Source of the DNA: an uncultured Flavobacteriaceae bacterium
GTDB lineage: Bacteria > Bacteroidota > Bacteroidia > Flavobacteriales > Flavobacteriaceae
DNA: 64,000 nt
Direction of reading: 5' to 3'
Assembly: GCA_947495135.1 (NCBI GenBank)
Contig: CANLXN010000002.1
Span: 310,001-374,000, forward strand
A model generated the notes under the pieces. It had not been told where the DNA came from and did no database searches. It saw only the letters and a list, made by a program, of their open reading frames with translations. The stretch's first letter is position 1, and every line of letters starts with the position of its first letter. Positions 43,003 to 51,771 of the stretch are shown piece after piece. The translations under genes and the position numbers were made by a program.

Positions 43003-44493
43003 TTATTCTTCTTCGTTAAACAAAATTATTTCCTTGACTGTTTTTAAAATTTCAGGAATATCTTCTTCGGTTAAAGTAATCAATAATTCTTCAGTGATCT
43101 TTTCATGCCCGACAATACGATTAGCTTGTCGTTCAATAATTTTCTCAAAAAGATTACGCATGGTTCTGGCATTCCCAAAACCTCGGTGGCGTTTTTCATG
43201 AACCGCATGAATTATTTCGCCCAACTTGTCTTCAGCATCTGGTGTTAATTTAAAATCTCCTTTAGCCGTATTCAACTTAAAGATCTTCATTAAATCATCA
43301 GCATTAAAATGATCAAACTCGAAATAGCGATTAAATCTAGATTGAAGTCCAGGATTGGACTGGATAAACCCTTCCATTTCATCTGGATATCCCGCAACTA
43401 CAACCACCAAATTGTCTCGATGATCCTCCATACGTTTTAGCAAGGTTTCAATGGCCTCACCACCAAAATCATTAAAGCCACCCGAACTAAGCGCATAGGC
43501 CTCATCGATAAATAAAACACCTCCCAAAGCAGCAGTTATAATCTCATCTGCCTTAATAGCTGTTTGCCCCACATAACCCGCTACCATTCCGGCCCGGTCT
43601 GTTTCTACCAAATGCCCTCTCTCTAAATAGCCCAAATGTTTGAAGATTCTACCCAACATTCTTGCTACGGTAGTTTTACCAGTACCTGGAGGCCCCATAA
43701 ATACCGCATGCAAGGTGTTTCTTGAAGTTTTTAGACCTTTCTCGTCTCGTAACTTCTGGACCTTTAAAAAATTGGTTAAATCTGCGACGCTTTTTTTAAT
43801 GTTGGGCATCCCCACCAACTCATTTAATTCTTTGAGGACAATTTCCAAGGTATCATTTTCGGGAACTTCGTTATACTTCCCTTTATTCACAATAATTTTT
43901 GGTTTATTGATTCGATCTGAAACTTCCTTTAGCATTTTCTCTTCTTCTTTCGAGATTTGAGTGTCTGCTCGAGCCACCAGCAAAGCCATTCTATTGAGGA
44001 AGGAAGCAAAGGATTGAAATTCGCCGCTGTTCGTTTTTTTCAAAACTGCCGTTGAAACAAATTCCGATTTCATTTCATCGATGGGTTGAAAAAATGAAGT
44101 TTCTCTAATAGTTCTTACATTCTTCTCAAACAAACTTGACTTTGTTAATTTATTGAGTCTACCAAGGTCATAATTCTCACTTAAATCCTTCCCTTGAAGT
44201 TTTTCGTAAAAGTAGATAAGTGTGAATTTGGCTTTAATAGGAATTCTACTCACCGCATCGTTAAGCGTAGCAAATTCATTAAACACCTTCACCAAATCTC
44301 GCATTAACAGATGTTCTGCCTTATAAGAAATTTTAGAGAAAGACTCATCGGTCATTGCTTTTACTCCACCAGTAAACGTTCTATCTGCATTGAGTGTTAT
44401 ACAACTTGCCCAAGCCTTGTTCCCCTCTTTTCTGAGGATCTCGATAAATTCTGGAGTGATAGGTAAAGGTTGATCCCCGGTAGTTTTAGTCAT
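43003..44493 (-). CDS. AAA+ ATPase, CbbX/SpoVK-like
   Basis: A 496-residue protein. The C-terminal half is a CbbX/CfxQ/SpoVK-type AAA+ module. It contains Walker A GPPGTGKT (267-274), the GYVGQ loop (306-310), Walker B VLFIDEAYAL (326-335), an SRF arginine-finger region (about 385-387), and a C-terminal helical lid (RGFGNARTMRNLFE). The first 200 residues are helical, with DTQISKEEEKMLKEV resembling a TerB-like segment. CbbX relatives remodel partner proteins such as Rubisco; here the likely targets are the coiled-coil proteins encoded next to it. It is the first gene of the seven-gene locus. Confidence 0.9.
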   Translation of the reverse strand: MTKTTGDQPLPITPEFIEILRKEGNKAWASCITLNADRTFTGGVKAMTDESFSKISYKAEHLLMRDLVKVFNEFATLNDAVSRIPIKAKFTLIYFYEKLQGKDLSENYDLGRLNKLTKSSLFEKNVRTIRETSFFQPIDEMKSEFVSTAVLKKTNSGEFQSFASFLNRMALLVARADTQISKEEEKMLKEVSDRINKPKIIVNKGKYNEVPENDTLEIVLKELNELVGMPNIKKSVADLTNFLKVQKLRDEKGLKTSRNTLHAVFMGPPGTGKTTVARMLGRIFKHLGYLERGHLVETDRAGMVAGYVGQTAIKADEIITAALGGVLFIDEAYALSSGGFNDFGGEAIETLLKRMEDHRDNLVVVVAGYPDEMEGFIQSNPGLQSRFNRYFEFDHFNADDLMKIFKLNTAKGDFKLTPDAEDKLGEIIHAVHEKRHRGFGNARTMRNLFEKIIERQANRIVGHEKITEELLITLTEEDIPEILKTVKEIILFNEEE

Positions 44494-44622
44494 TTAAGCG
44501 TGGTTATTTGGAAGTTAAAAATAGTGGTTTTCACCTGTAATTTCCTAATCTGGGATATTTCTTACGCCCTTATAACGAATTATAACGTTCCAAAACTACC
44601 TAAAAAGAGTGAAAAAGAGGCA

Positions 44623-46527
44623 CTATAAAAAGAAGTCCCAAACAAATCCAAACCTTATCGCCGCATCTCTGTACGGATAACCAGGAGCCGAGAATTGGCT
44701 ATTGGTCGAGCTAAATAATTGATTAACGTGCTCGTATTTTAAATAGATTCTGGTTTGTCTAATTTTTACGTTAAAGAAAACATCTACCAGAGGAAATGCC
44801 CCTAATTCCATATTGTTCTGGACATAAAACTCTCCCAATACCGGATCGTAGGCATTGGCATTGTAGGAAGTGAAATATTTAAACCCAATTCCAGTTTGTA
44901 CAAACATGGCCTTTTTAAACCACACATCTTCATAGTAAAGCGACTGTCTTGTAATTATTTCAGGAACATTAAACACCTCTTCTCCACTAAGCACTTGTTG
45001 GTACATAATTGTATTCATAAGTGCAAATCGGCGCCAACGGAATTCGCGTTCCGCTTTAATTTTCAGATAATCGACCCGCCCATCAAATTGTTGAGGAGTT
45101 GGAGTAATGCCATCTTCCTCGATCGTAAAAAAGGCGTAATCATCTATCCCAGTATAACTTACTGAAGCATCTAACAGTTTTTTGGAGGCAATCTCAAATT
45201 TAAGCTCTTGTGTTTTCACATTATTAAAAGCAGTTTGCCAGTTATAATTAACATAATCGCTCTGGTTCAAAAGAAAATTGAAATTGGGAGCGGCACTGTG
45301 CACTTTTATAGAAGCTTCAACCAAATTTTCAGGGTCCAAAGCATATGAGGCACTTCCGAAGAGGTAATTTCCATCAAAATCCCCAGAAACATTTACGGCC
45401 GCTTTTCCGAAGAGATTAAAACCACGATAATTTTTCTCATACGAAGCCCCTGCCTCCACAATGGTTCCTAACAAACGATTTGTAATTCTACCTTCATCCA
45501 AATCTACCACAGAATTATAACCGTAATTATAATCGGTATAACCAATATGGGCCGATATTTTCCCTAAAATTGAATTGTCTAAAGTTGCACTCATTTGGGC
45601 TTGGAAATCTTGGATGGTCGTTTTCTTACCCAATGCAGAAGCAAGGTACGCATCCCCAAAACCTTCAAAATCATCGTCTTGATTAAATTGATAAAATTTT
45701 TCTTCGTAACTCAAGGTGTTGCTTAGTGTAAGCAAGGTATAATCTAAACTGTCCTTTTTACTTATAAGATCGTATTCCTGATTAACAAAAAACCTCCGAC
45801 CCTCCAGCCTATTATCTGCATTTTCAAAATTAACATCCAATCTTCCTCGATCTGCAAATTCTGAATCTCCCGCTTCAAACAACTCGATCGAATTCTCCGT
45901 AAGACCACCATTTTGATTATTCAGTATGTCCTGCACCGTCATATGAGCGCGTAGTCTGTATCTTTTATTTTTTGTGTTATATGAAGAAGAGAACCGAAAA
46001 TTCCCAGTACTGGTGAGTCGGTTTTGATATTGTCCCAAAGAACGTAATCCTTTATAAGCGACCGAAAAATTGAATCGCTCACTTGTATTTATGGTAAAAA
46101 AGGCATCCAATTGCTGTCCTTGGTTAAATGCGGTTTTAAAATAAATCTCTGTTAGTGGAGTGGGTACATTATAATAGTAAATATCCTCAACGCCCATAAA
46201 ATTAAAGTGCTGCGCTTGAGCAACAAACTTCGGTTTTAGATGAAAATCGTTGAAACTATATGCGAGAGAATTATAGGTTTGTCCCACGTTAGCAAAAGGA
46301 AGTAGCTCAAAATTATCACGTCTTAAATAGTTGTATTTATAATCTTTAGCAACGGTTAGACTTGTATCTACTGCAGTGGTATCACCTGCAATGGATATCA
46401 TCTTGTACAGCTCAATTGGAGGTTTATCTTTTTTGGGTTTATTAGGGCTAAACTTGGTGGGTTTGGTTTGGGAAAACACGGTTGCACACGCGCAAAATAA
46501 TAAAAGTAGCAAAAGTGTCTTCTTCAT
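44623..46527 (-). CDS. Putative Bacteroidota outer-membrane porin
   Basis: A protein of about 634 residues, start chosen at the ATG at 46527 (MKKTLLLLLLFCACATVFSQ, a clear signal peptide). After a Lys-rich linker the protein is a long beta-rich barrel sequence ending AIRFGFVWDFFL with a terminal aromatic, as expected of an outer-membrane barrel. It fits the putative porin family (PF14121) common in Bacteroidota. The transported solute is unknown. It is divergent from rnhB. Confidence 0.8.
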   Translation of the reverse strand: MKKTLLLLLLFCACATVFSQTKPTKFSPNKPKKDKPPIELYKMISIAGDTTAVDTSLTVAKDYKYNYLRRDNFELLPFANVGQTYNSLAYSFNDFHLKPKFVAQAQHFNFMGVEDIYYYNVPTPLTEIYFKTAFNQGQQLDAFFTINTSERFNFSVAYKGLRSLGQYQNRLTSTGNFRFSSSYNTKNKRYRLRAHMTVQDILNNQNGGLTENSIELFEAGDSEFADRGRLDVNFENADNRLEGRRFFVNQEYDLISKKDSLDYTLLTLSNTLSYEEKFYQFNQDDDFEGFGDAYLASALGKKTTIQDFQAQMSATLDNSILGKISAHIGYTDYNYGYNSVVDLDEGRITNRLLGTIVEAGASYEKNYRGFNLFGKAAVNVSGDFDGNYLFGSASYALDPENLVEASIKVHSAAPNFNFLLNQSDYVNYNWQTAFNNVKTQELKFEIASKKLLDASVSYTGIDDYAFFTIEEDGITPTPQQFDGRVDYLKIKAEREFRWRRFALMNTIMYQQVLSGEEVFNVPEIITRQSLYYEDVWFKKAMFVQTGIGFKYFTSYNANAYDPVLGEFYVQNNMELGAFPLVDVFFNVKIRQTRIYLKYEHVNQLFSSTNSQFSAPGYPYRDAAIRFGFVWDFFL

Positions 46528-46664
46528 TCTTTGGTATCTTAAAAAGCAAAGGTAAATTATTCCTTTTAATTGCCTCACTCCTTTAACGATTCCTAAAGTT
46601 CTTTATTTCTTCTGAAATTTTCACACACGTAGAACTGTGATTTAGAATTTGTATTTTGCATGGC

Positions 46665-47264
46665 ATGTTGCAATTAAAAATCCACCAAGAACTGATAGAA
46701 TGCGGAACCGATGAAGCCGGCCGCGGATGTTTAGCTGGCCCAGTTACGGCGGCAGCAGTTATTCTTCCCGACGATTTTTCCCATCCTTGGCTAACCGATT
46801 CGAAACAACTCTCTGAACGCAAACGAATGGAATTAAGGCCTATCATAGAAAAAGAAGCCTTGGCATTTGGCGTGTCCCACGTAATGATGGAAGAGATCGA
46901 CCAAATCAATATCCTCAATGCATCTATTCTTGGAATGCATCGTTCCATCCAACAACTTTCCCTTCAACCACAATTTATCGCCATAGATGGGAACAGATTT
47001 AAACCGTACCAAAAAACACCCTACGAATGTGTAATAAAAGGAGACGGAAAATACCTTCATATAGCAGCAGCATCTATTTTAGCCAAGACGTACCGTGACG
47101 AATATATGCAAAAGCTTCACGAGGAATTTCCTAATTATAACTGGAAAAAGAATAAAGGTTACCCAACACTCGAACATCGGGCTGCTATAAAAAAACATGG
47201 TCCAACTCCATACCATCGAAAAAGCTTTAAACTTTTACCCGAACAATTAAAATTGAAATTTTAA
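46665..47264 (+). CDS. rnhB: Ribonuclease HII
   Basis: A 199-residue enzyme that cuts the RNA strand of RNA-DNA hybrids and removes misincorporated ribonucleotides. Start at the ATG at 46665 ([21 protein letters not shown]) rather than the TTG three codons upstream. Catalytic acids are in GTDEAGRG (Asp16, Glu17), and the remaining RNase HII motifs [25 protein letters not shown] and [13 protein letters not shown] are complete. Confidence 0.95.
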   Translation: MLQLKIHQELIECGTDEAGRGCLAGPVTAAAVILPDDFSHPWLTDSKQLSERKRMELRPIIEKEALAFGVSHVMMEEIDQINILNASILGMHRSIQQLSLQPQFIAIDGNRFKPYQKTPYECVIKGDGKYLHIAAASILAKTYRDEYMQKLHEEFPNYNWKKNKGYPTLEHRAAIKKHGPTPYHRKSFKLLPEQLKLKF

Positions 47265-47336
47265 CTTCCATTCAACCTTTAAAACTTCCGTTCAACATCT
47301 TGCTTTTTAAAAGAGAGCCTTCTTATGCTACATTTA
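47263..47336 (+). promoter_or_regulatory. Direct repeat and promoter upstream of the beta-helix gene
   Basis: AACTTCCATTCAAC (47263-47276) and AACTTCCGTTCAAC (47283-47296) form a tandem repeat with a 20-base period. A -7 element TACATTTA (47329-47336) follows 32 bases later and the ATG is at 47358. The repeat core CCGTTCA resembles half-sites of LytTR regulators, and a LytTR gene lies just downstream (48833). Confidence 0.4.
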
Positions 47337-47357
47337 GTTCAACTAAAAAACAGCACT

Positions 47358-48749
47358 ATGAGACTTTTTATTCTATCCGCCTTCGTGGCACTCTTTTATT
47401 TTAATTCGTTTGCAGCAGATTTGCTAGTTCCCTCACAATATCCTACCATACAGACCGCTATTTTCGCCGCTGCTTCAGGTGATGTGATTATTGTGGACAA
47501 TGGAACTTACTACGAAAACATCAACTTTTACGGAAAGGATGTTCTACTTACTAGTAATTTTCACACCACAGGAGACCCACAGGATATAAAAACTACAATT
47601 ATTGACGGGAGTCAGCCAGCAGATTCCGACTATGCAAGTTGTGTGACCTTTTCAACTAGTGAAACCACAGCTTCTATCCTAAAAGGTTTTACAATTACTG
47701 GAGGAACTGGAACTAAGACATACAACGCTGCCGAAGATTTGTTCTTCAGGACGGGCGGAGGAATCCTCATAGATGGAGCCTCTCCAACCATTGTCAACAA
47801 TATTATCACTAACAACGAATGTACTGCTGAAGAAGGTGTGTTTGGCGCAGGAGGCGGAGGAATTAGAATGGGCTTCGGACTTCCAACCATCGAGAATAAT
47901 ATTATTGACGGAAACACTGGAGGATATGCCGGCGGAATTATGATTGCCTATTGTGGAGGAGCCGTTCTGAAAAACAACCTCATTATTAATAACACTGCTA
48001 CAGGTTCGTTTAACGGCGGTGGCGGAGTTTATGTAGATTGGGAGTCCATTACACTAGAAAATAATACGATAGCCAACAATCATTCTGGAGATCAAGGAGG
48101 GGGAATTATTTCAACCGGAACTTCCACCATTATTACTAATTGTATAATTTATGGAAATACAGCGGTTAATGGATCTTCACAGATCATGAAACGATTTGGT
48201 GGAAATGCAACAATTACTTACACCGCAATTGAAGGCAGCTGGGATGGAACAGGAAGCGAAGAAGGTGTTATTTCCAGTGATCCAGCATTTGAAAACACCG
48301 ATTCGTTTATACTTACACCTACTTCTCCTTGCGTTGATACAGGTAATCCAGATACAACCTACAATGACGTAGAAGATCCTGCTTCCACTGGAAATGCACT
48401 TCCTCCCTCAAAAGGGACCATAAGAAACGACATGGGTACCTATGGTGGACAAGGAACTGCACTTATCCTTTCGGCCTCAGACTATCTCATCGAGCCAGAA
48501 ATAATTAATTTTAACTATGCCAACCCATACGACAATGCAGGCATTTATGTTTCGTCTAAAGAAACTGTAGAGGTTTCCATTGATCAATTTAGCTTTGATG
48601 GAAAAAAGCTAGCAAAGACACAATTGGCGATACTTAACGCAGGTGTAACTCGTATTCCTGTTTCCATTTCTACTACCGCTTTGGTAATTTTTAAAACCAA
48701 GACAGGAGTAACCAAAACGATTCAACTCATAAAAAATAATAATAATTAA
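47358..48749 (+). CDS. Exported right-handed beta-helix repeat protein
   Basis: A 463-residue protein with a signal peptide (MRLFILSAFVALFYFNSFAA) chosen at the ATG at 47358. Residues 30-330 are a parallel beta-helix of pectate-lyase type with repeats like NNIITNNE, ENNIIDGN, KNNLIINNTA and ENNTIANN. This fold is seen in polysaccharide lyases and adhesins. The C-terminal 80 residues (IEPEIINFNYANPYDNAGIYVSSKETVEV) are a small beta domain without a T9SS signature. Catalytic function is not evident. Confidence 0.8.
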   Translation: MRLFILSAFVALFYFNSFAADLLVPSQYPTIQTAIFAAASGDVIIVDNGTYYENINFYGKDVLLTSNFHTTGDPQDIKTTIIDGSQPADSDYASCVTFSTSETTASILKGFTITGGTGTKTYNAAEDLFFRTGGGILIDGASPTIVNNIITNNECTAEEGVFGAGGGGIRMGFGLPTIENNIIDGNTGGYAGGIMIAYCGGAVLKNNLIINNTATGSFNGGGGVYVDWESITLENNTIANNHSGDQGGGIISTGTSTIITNCIIYGNTAVNGSSQIMKRFGGNATITYTAIEGSWDGTGSEEGVISSDPAFENTDSFILTPTSPCVDTGNPDTTYNDVEDPASTGNALPPSKGTIRNDMGTYGGQGTALILSASDYLIEPEIINFNYANPYDNAGIYVSSKETVEVSIDQFSFDGKKLAKTQLAILNAGVTRIPVSISTTALVIFKTKTGVTKTIQLIKNNNN

Positions 48750-48832
48750 CGCCTTGTCATTTATCTGCGTTTAAGATTACACTACTTTTAAATTATTACT
48801 ACAAACAATAATTTAAACTTGAGTGAATTCTT

Positions 48833-49213
48833 ATGGCTCCAATTAGCGACATTGTTCCGTCTTCGCAGCGAAATACAACTTATAAATCTCGTTTTTTTTC
48901 TAAAATAAATCAGACAGTATATTCCATTAGAACCAATGAGATTAGTTGCTTTCTATTCGAAGACAACGTCACCATTCTAGTTACAAACAACAACCGCAAC
49001 TACATTATTAATTACAGTTTGGAAGCCTTAGAAAATCTTCTTGACCCCTGTGATTTCTTTAGAATTAACCGCCGATGTATTATAAAAATAGACAGTATTA
49101 AAAAAATGCACCTCTTATCAAAGAGCAGGATTGAGACCATCTTAGAAAACGGAATGAAAGAAATGGTGAGTCGTTCTAAAAATACAGCTTTCAGATCTTG
49201 GCTGGACTTATAA
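48833..49213 (+). CDS. Stand-alone LytTR DNA-binding regulator
   Basis: A 126-residue protein consisting almost only of a LytTR domain (EISCFLFEDNVTILVTNN, LDPCDFFRINRRCIIKIDSI, RIETILENGMKEMVSR). No receiver or membrane domain precedes it, so its input signal is unknown. LytTR proteins bind direct repeats upstream of promoters. It lies 83 bases downstream of the beta-helix gene and 78 bases before the large lipoprotein gene, which are candidate targets. Confidence 0.88.
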   Translation: MAPISDIVPSSQRNTTYKSRFFSKINQTVYSIRTNEISCFLFEDNVTILVTNNNRNYIINYSLEALENLLDPCDFFRINRRCIIKIDSIKKMHLLSKSRIETILENGMKEMVSRSKNTAFRSWLDL

Positions 49214-49291
49214 ACCACCTGTTGAAAACACGTCGATAAACTCTTCTTAAAACATAAAAATGAAGGTGATTTCCTCTTTATTTTTGTAGAG

Positions 49292-51673
49292 ATGAAATTA
49301 TTTCTGAAATTAAGTTATCTAATTGTTTTCGCCATTCTAATTGGTGCCTGCGATGCTAAAAAAGAGACCAAAGGAGACCTGGCAGATTATGTGCCAAAGG
49401 ATGCGTCTGTGGTATTAAAAATTTCAGATTTAGACAATTTTAAAAGTGAAGCACTTAACAACGAGCTTTTTACTTCATTCCGAACAGGAGCGTTGGTTCA
49501 AATATTTTCTGAGAAAGACAATATTTTCGAACATTTATCACCTAAGAAAGAATCCCTATTGTGTCTTCAAGCCAAGAATGACAGTATCACAGATTATGTC
49601 TTTATAACAAGGCTCGATTCTACTTTTGTGATGAACGACAGTATTGAAACCCTCCTCAAAAAAACCGCTTTCACTGCTACCAAGGATAGTATTTTCTTAG
49701 CGACCTCCTCTTCACAATTACTAACCAAGTTACTCGATGGCAACTCCAAAGACGACCGCCAGTTTAGAAAAGTATTTGGAATGAAGAACAACTCGGGTAT
49801 TATGGCCATATACGAGGAACCAAAAGAACTAGTCGATAGCAAAGCGTCCTTTGCTTCTCAACTCGCATTTGACATGAGCTTCACATCTAATGGAATTTCT
49901 GCTTCAGGAGTTGCATTGGCTCAAGACACCATCCCCCAATTACTTTCTGCATTTAAAGGGCAGACACCTCAACAAAACGATTTAGAAAGTGTTTTACCTA
50001 CCAGTGCAATTTCTGCAACTTCCTTCACTTTCAGTGATGCAGCTCTTTTTATCAATAGACTGCAAAAATTTCGTCAGGATTCTTTAGCCGAAATAGCAAC
50101 CCCCTTATTTGAATCGGTCAACGAAGTGGGGTTCATCAAATTTCAGAATAGCAAAGCAGTGGTACTGAAAAGTATTGACCCAGAATTAACAACAGAAGAA
50201 CTAGCTCCACTTATTTCTGAAAGAGGGAGTTTTAGAGAAATCACGCTTTTTAGTTTTGACACTCCAGCGCTTTTCCAAAAAACCTTTGCCCCCATAATCC
50301 AAGAAACCAACCCAACAATAGCATTTAAGTGGGAAGAGTTTTTTATTTTTTGTGAAAGCCAAGAAGCAGCAGAATCGATGATTACCTCCATTAAAAATAA
50401 TGGATGTGTGGACAAAACTGCTTATTTTGAGGAAAACAACACACAGTTAAGTAATGCTTCTTCATTACTGTTGTTTGCCTTAAATAGTGGTGTATCTTCC
50501 ATGGTATCTAAGGCTATTACGGGCGAAACACTCCAAACAAAAGAAACTCTAAAACGTTTTCCTTTTGCCGCGATGCAGTATACCTACGATCGTAATTTTG
50601 CGCATGTTAATTTTGTATGTAGAGAAGCTTCAAAAAAGCAACAAATAGCTGGTAACATCTCGCAACTATTTAGTGTCACACTCCCGCATCATATTTTAGG
50701 AGAGCCTCAATTGTTCACTAACCATAGAACAAAAGGAAAAGACGTAGTAGTTCAAGATATAGAGCACCAATTATACCTCATCTCAAAGTCGGGTAAAACA
50801 CTTTGGAAAAAACAATTATCGGGGCCAATTCTGGGGAAAATTCATGAAATAGACCTCCTGCGCAATGGAAAGAAACAACTTGCTTTTACCACCGCCAAAG
50901 CCTTCTATGTCTTAGATAGAAATGGCAAAGAAGTGGCGCCTTTTCCGAAGAAATTCAACGATAACATCACCCAACCTCTCTCCGTATTTGATTATGAAAA
51001 TAACCGAAAGTACCGTTTTGTAATCACCCAGGGTAAGAACCTATTTATGTACGATAGCAAAGGGAAAATAGTAAGCGGATTTAAATTCAAAAAAACTAAA
51101 ACCGACATCGTTTTACCACCACAACATCTACAAATGGGCAATAAAGATTATATCGCCATTCCAGAAAAAAGCGGAAAACTTAATCTCTTGAGTCGTGTTG
51201 GAAAAGAACGTGTAAGTTGTAAAACTGAGTTTGACTTTTCAAAAACTCCTATCGGTTTAGAAGGAAATAGTTTTGTGGTCATCGACAAGGATAACAACAA
51301 ACATAGTATTCTAGCATCCGGAAAAGTTACTAGCAAAAAAATTAAAACCAATGGTAACTATCACTTTGTTACTTTGGGAAGTAGTAAGGTTACATTAGAC
51401 GACAACCTACTTCGCATTAATGGAAAGTTAGTAGAGCTACCTTTTGGGATCTATGGACGACCTCAACTGTTCAAAACCTTTAGAAAAACCTATGTCGCGG
51501 TAACCGAGACTCAGGAAAAAAAGGTATTTCTATTTAACCATTCTGGAACATTACAACCTGGCTTCCCTGTTTACGGCACTTCCGCCATTGACCTATCATC
51601 ACCTAATAGCAATAAAGCGCCCTTGTTGATCGTGAAAGGCGAGGCTGGCGAATTAATTCTCTATTCACTTTAA
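49292..51673 (+). CDS. Large lipoprotein, DUF3352-like with C-terminal beta-propeller
   Basis: A 793-residue lipoprotein with lipobox LIGAC. The N-terminal half (LADYVPKDASVVLKISDL) resembles DUF3352-like proteins. Residues about 470-793 form a PQQ/WD-like propeller (DIEHQLYLISKSGKTLWKKQL, KAFYVLDRNGKEVAPFP, LFLFN-type repeats). The function is unknown. It sits 98 bases upstream of the hybrid regulator gene, on the same strand. Confidence 0.7.
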   Translation: MKLFLKLSYLIVFAILIGACDAKKETKGDLADYVPKDASVVLKISDLDNFKSEALNNELFTSFRTGALVQIFSEKDNIFEHLSPKKESLLCLQAKNDSITDYVFITRLDSTFVMNDSIETLLKKTAFTATKDSIFLATSSSQLLTKLLDGNSKDDRQFRKVFGMKNNSGIMAIYEEPKELVDSKASFASQLAFDMSFTSNGISASGVALAQDTIPQLLSAFKGQTPQQNDLESVLPTSAISATSFTFSDAALFINRLQKFRQDSLAEIATPLFESVNEVGFIKFQNSKAVVLKSIDPELTTEELAPLISERGSFREITLFSFDTPALFQKTFAPIIQETNPTIAFKWEEFFIFCESQEAAESMITSIKNNGCVDKTAYFEENNTQLSNASSLLLFALNSGVSSMVSKAITGETLQTKETLKRFPFAAMQYTYDRNFAHVNFVCREASKKQQIAGNISQLFSVTLPHHILGEPQLFTNHRTKGKDVVVQDIEHQLYLISKSGKTLWKKQLSGPILGKIHEIDLLRNGKKQLAFTTAKAFYVLDRNGKEVAPFPKKFNDNITQPLSVFDYENNRKYRFVITQGKNLFMYDSKGKIVSGFKFKKTKTDIVLPPQHLQMGNKDYIAIPEKSGKLNLLSRVGKERVSCKTEFDFSKTPIGLEGNSFVVIDKDNNKHSILASGKVTSKKIKTNGNYHFVTLGSSKVTLDDNLLRINGKLVELPFGIYGRPQLFKTFRKTYVAVTETQEKKVFLFNHSGTLQPGFPVYGTSAIDLSSPNSNKAPLLIVKGEAGELILYSL

Positions 51674-51771
51674 TCGTATTGTTTCGGATAAGGCTGTATT
51701 TCACGGCCAAAATATGCAGTTCCCTGATTTGCTTATTATTGTGTATTTTTAGGCAAATACAAATCCCTTTG

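Noticed and set aside
46583-46948. 121-codon antisense frame overlapping rnhB
   Set aside because: Opposite strand of an intact RNase HII gene with all catalytic motifs; no family likeness.
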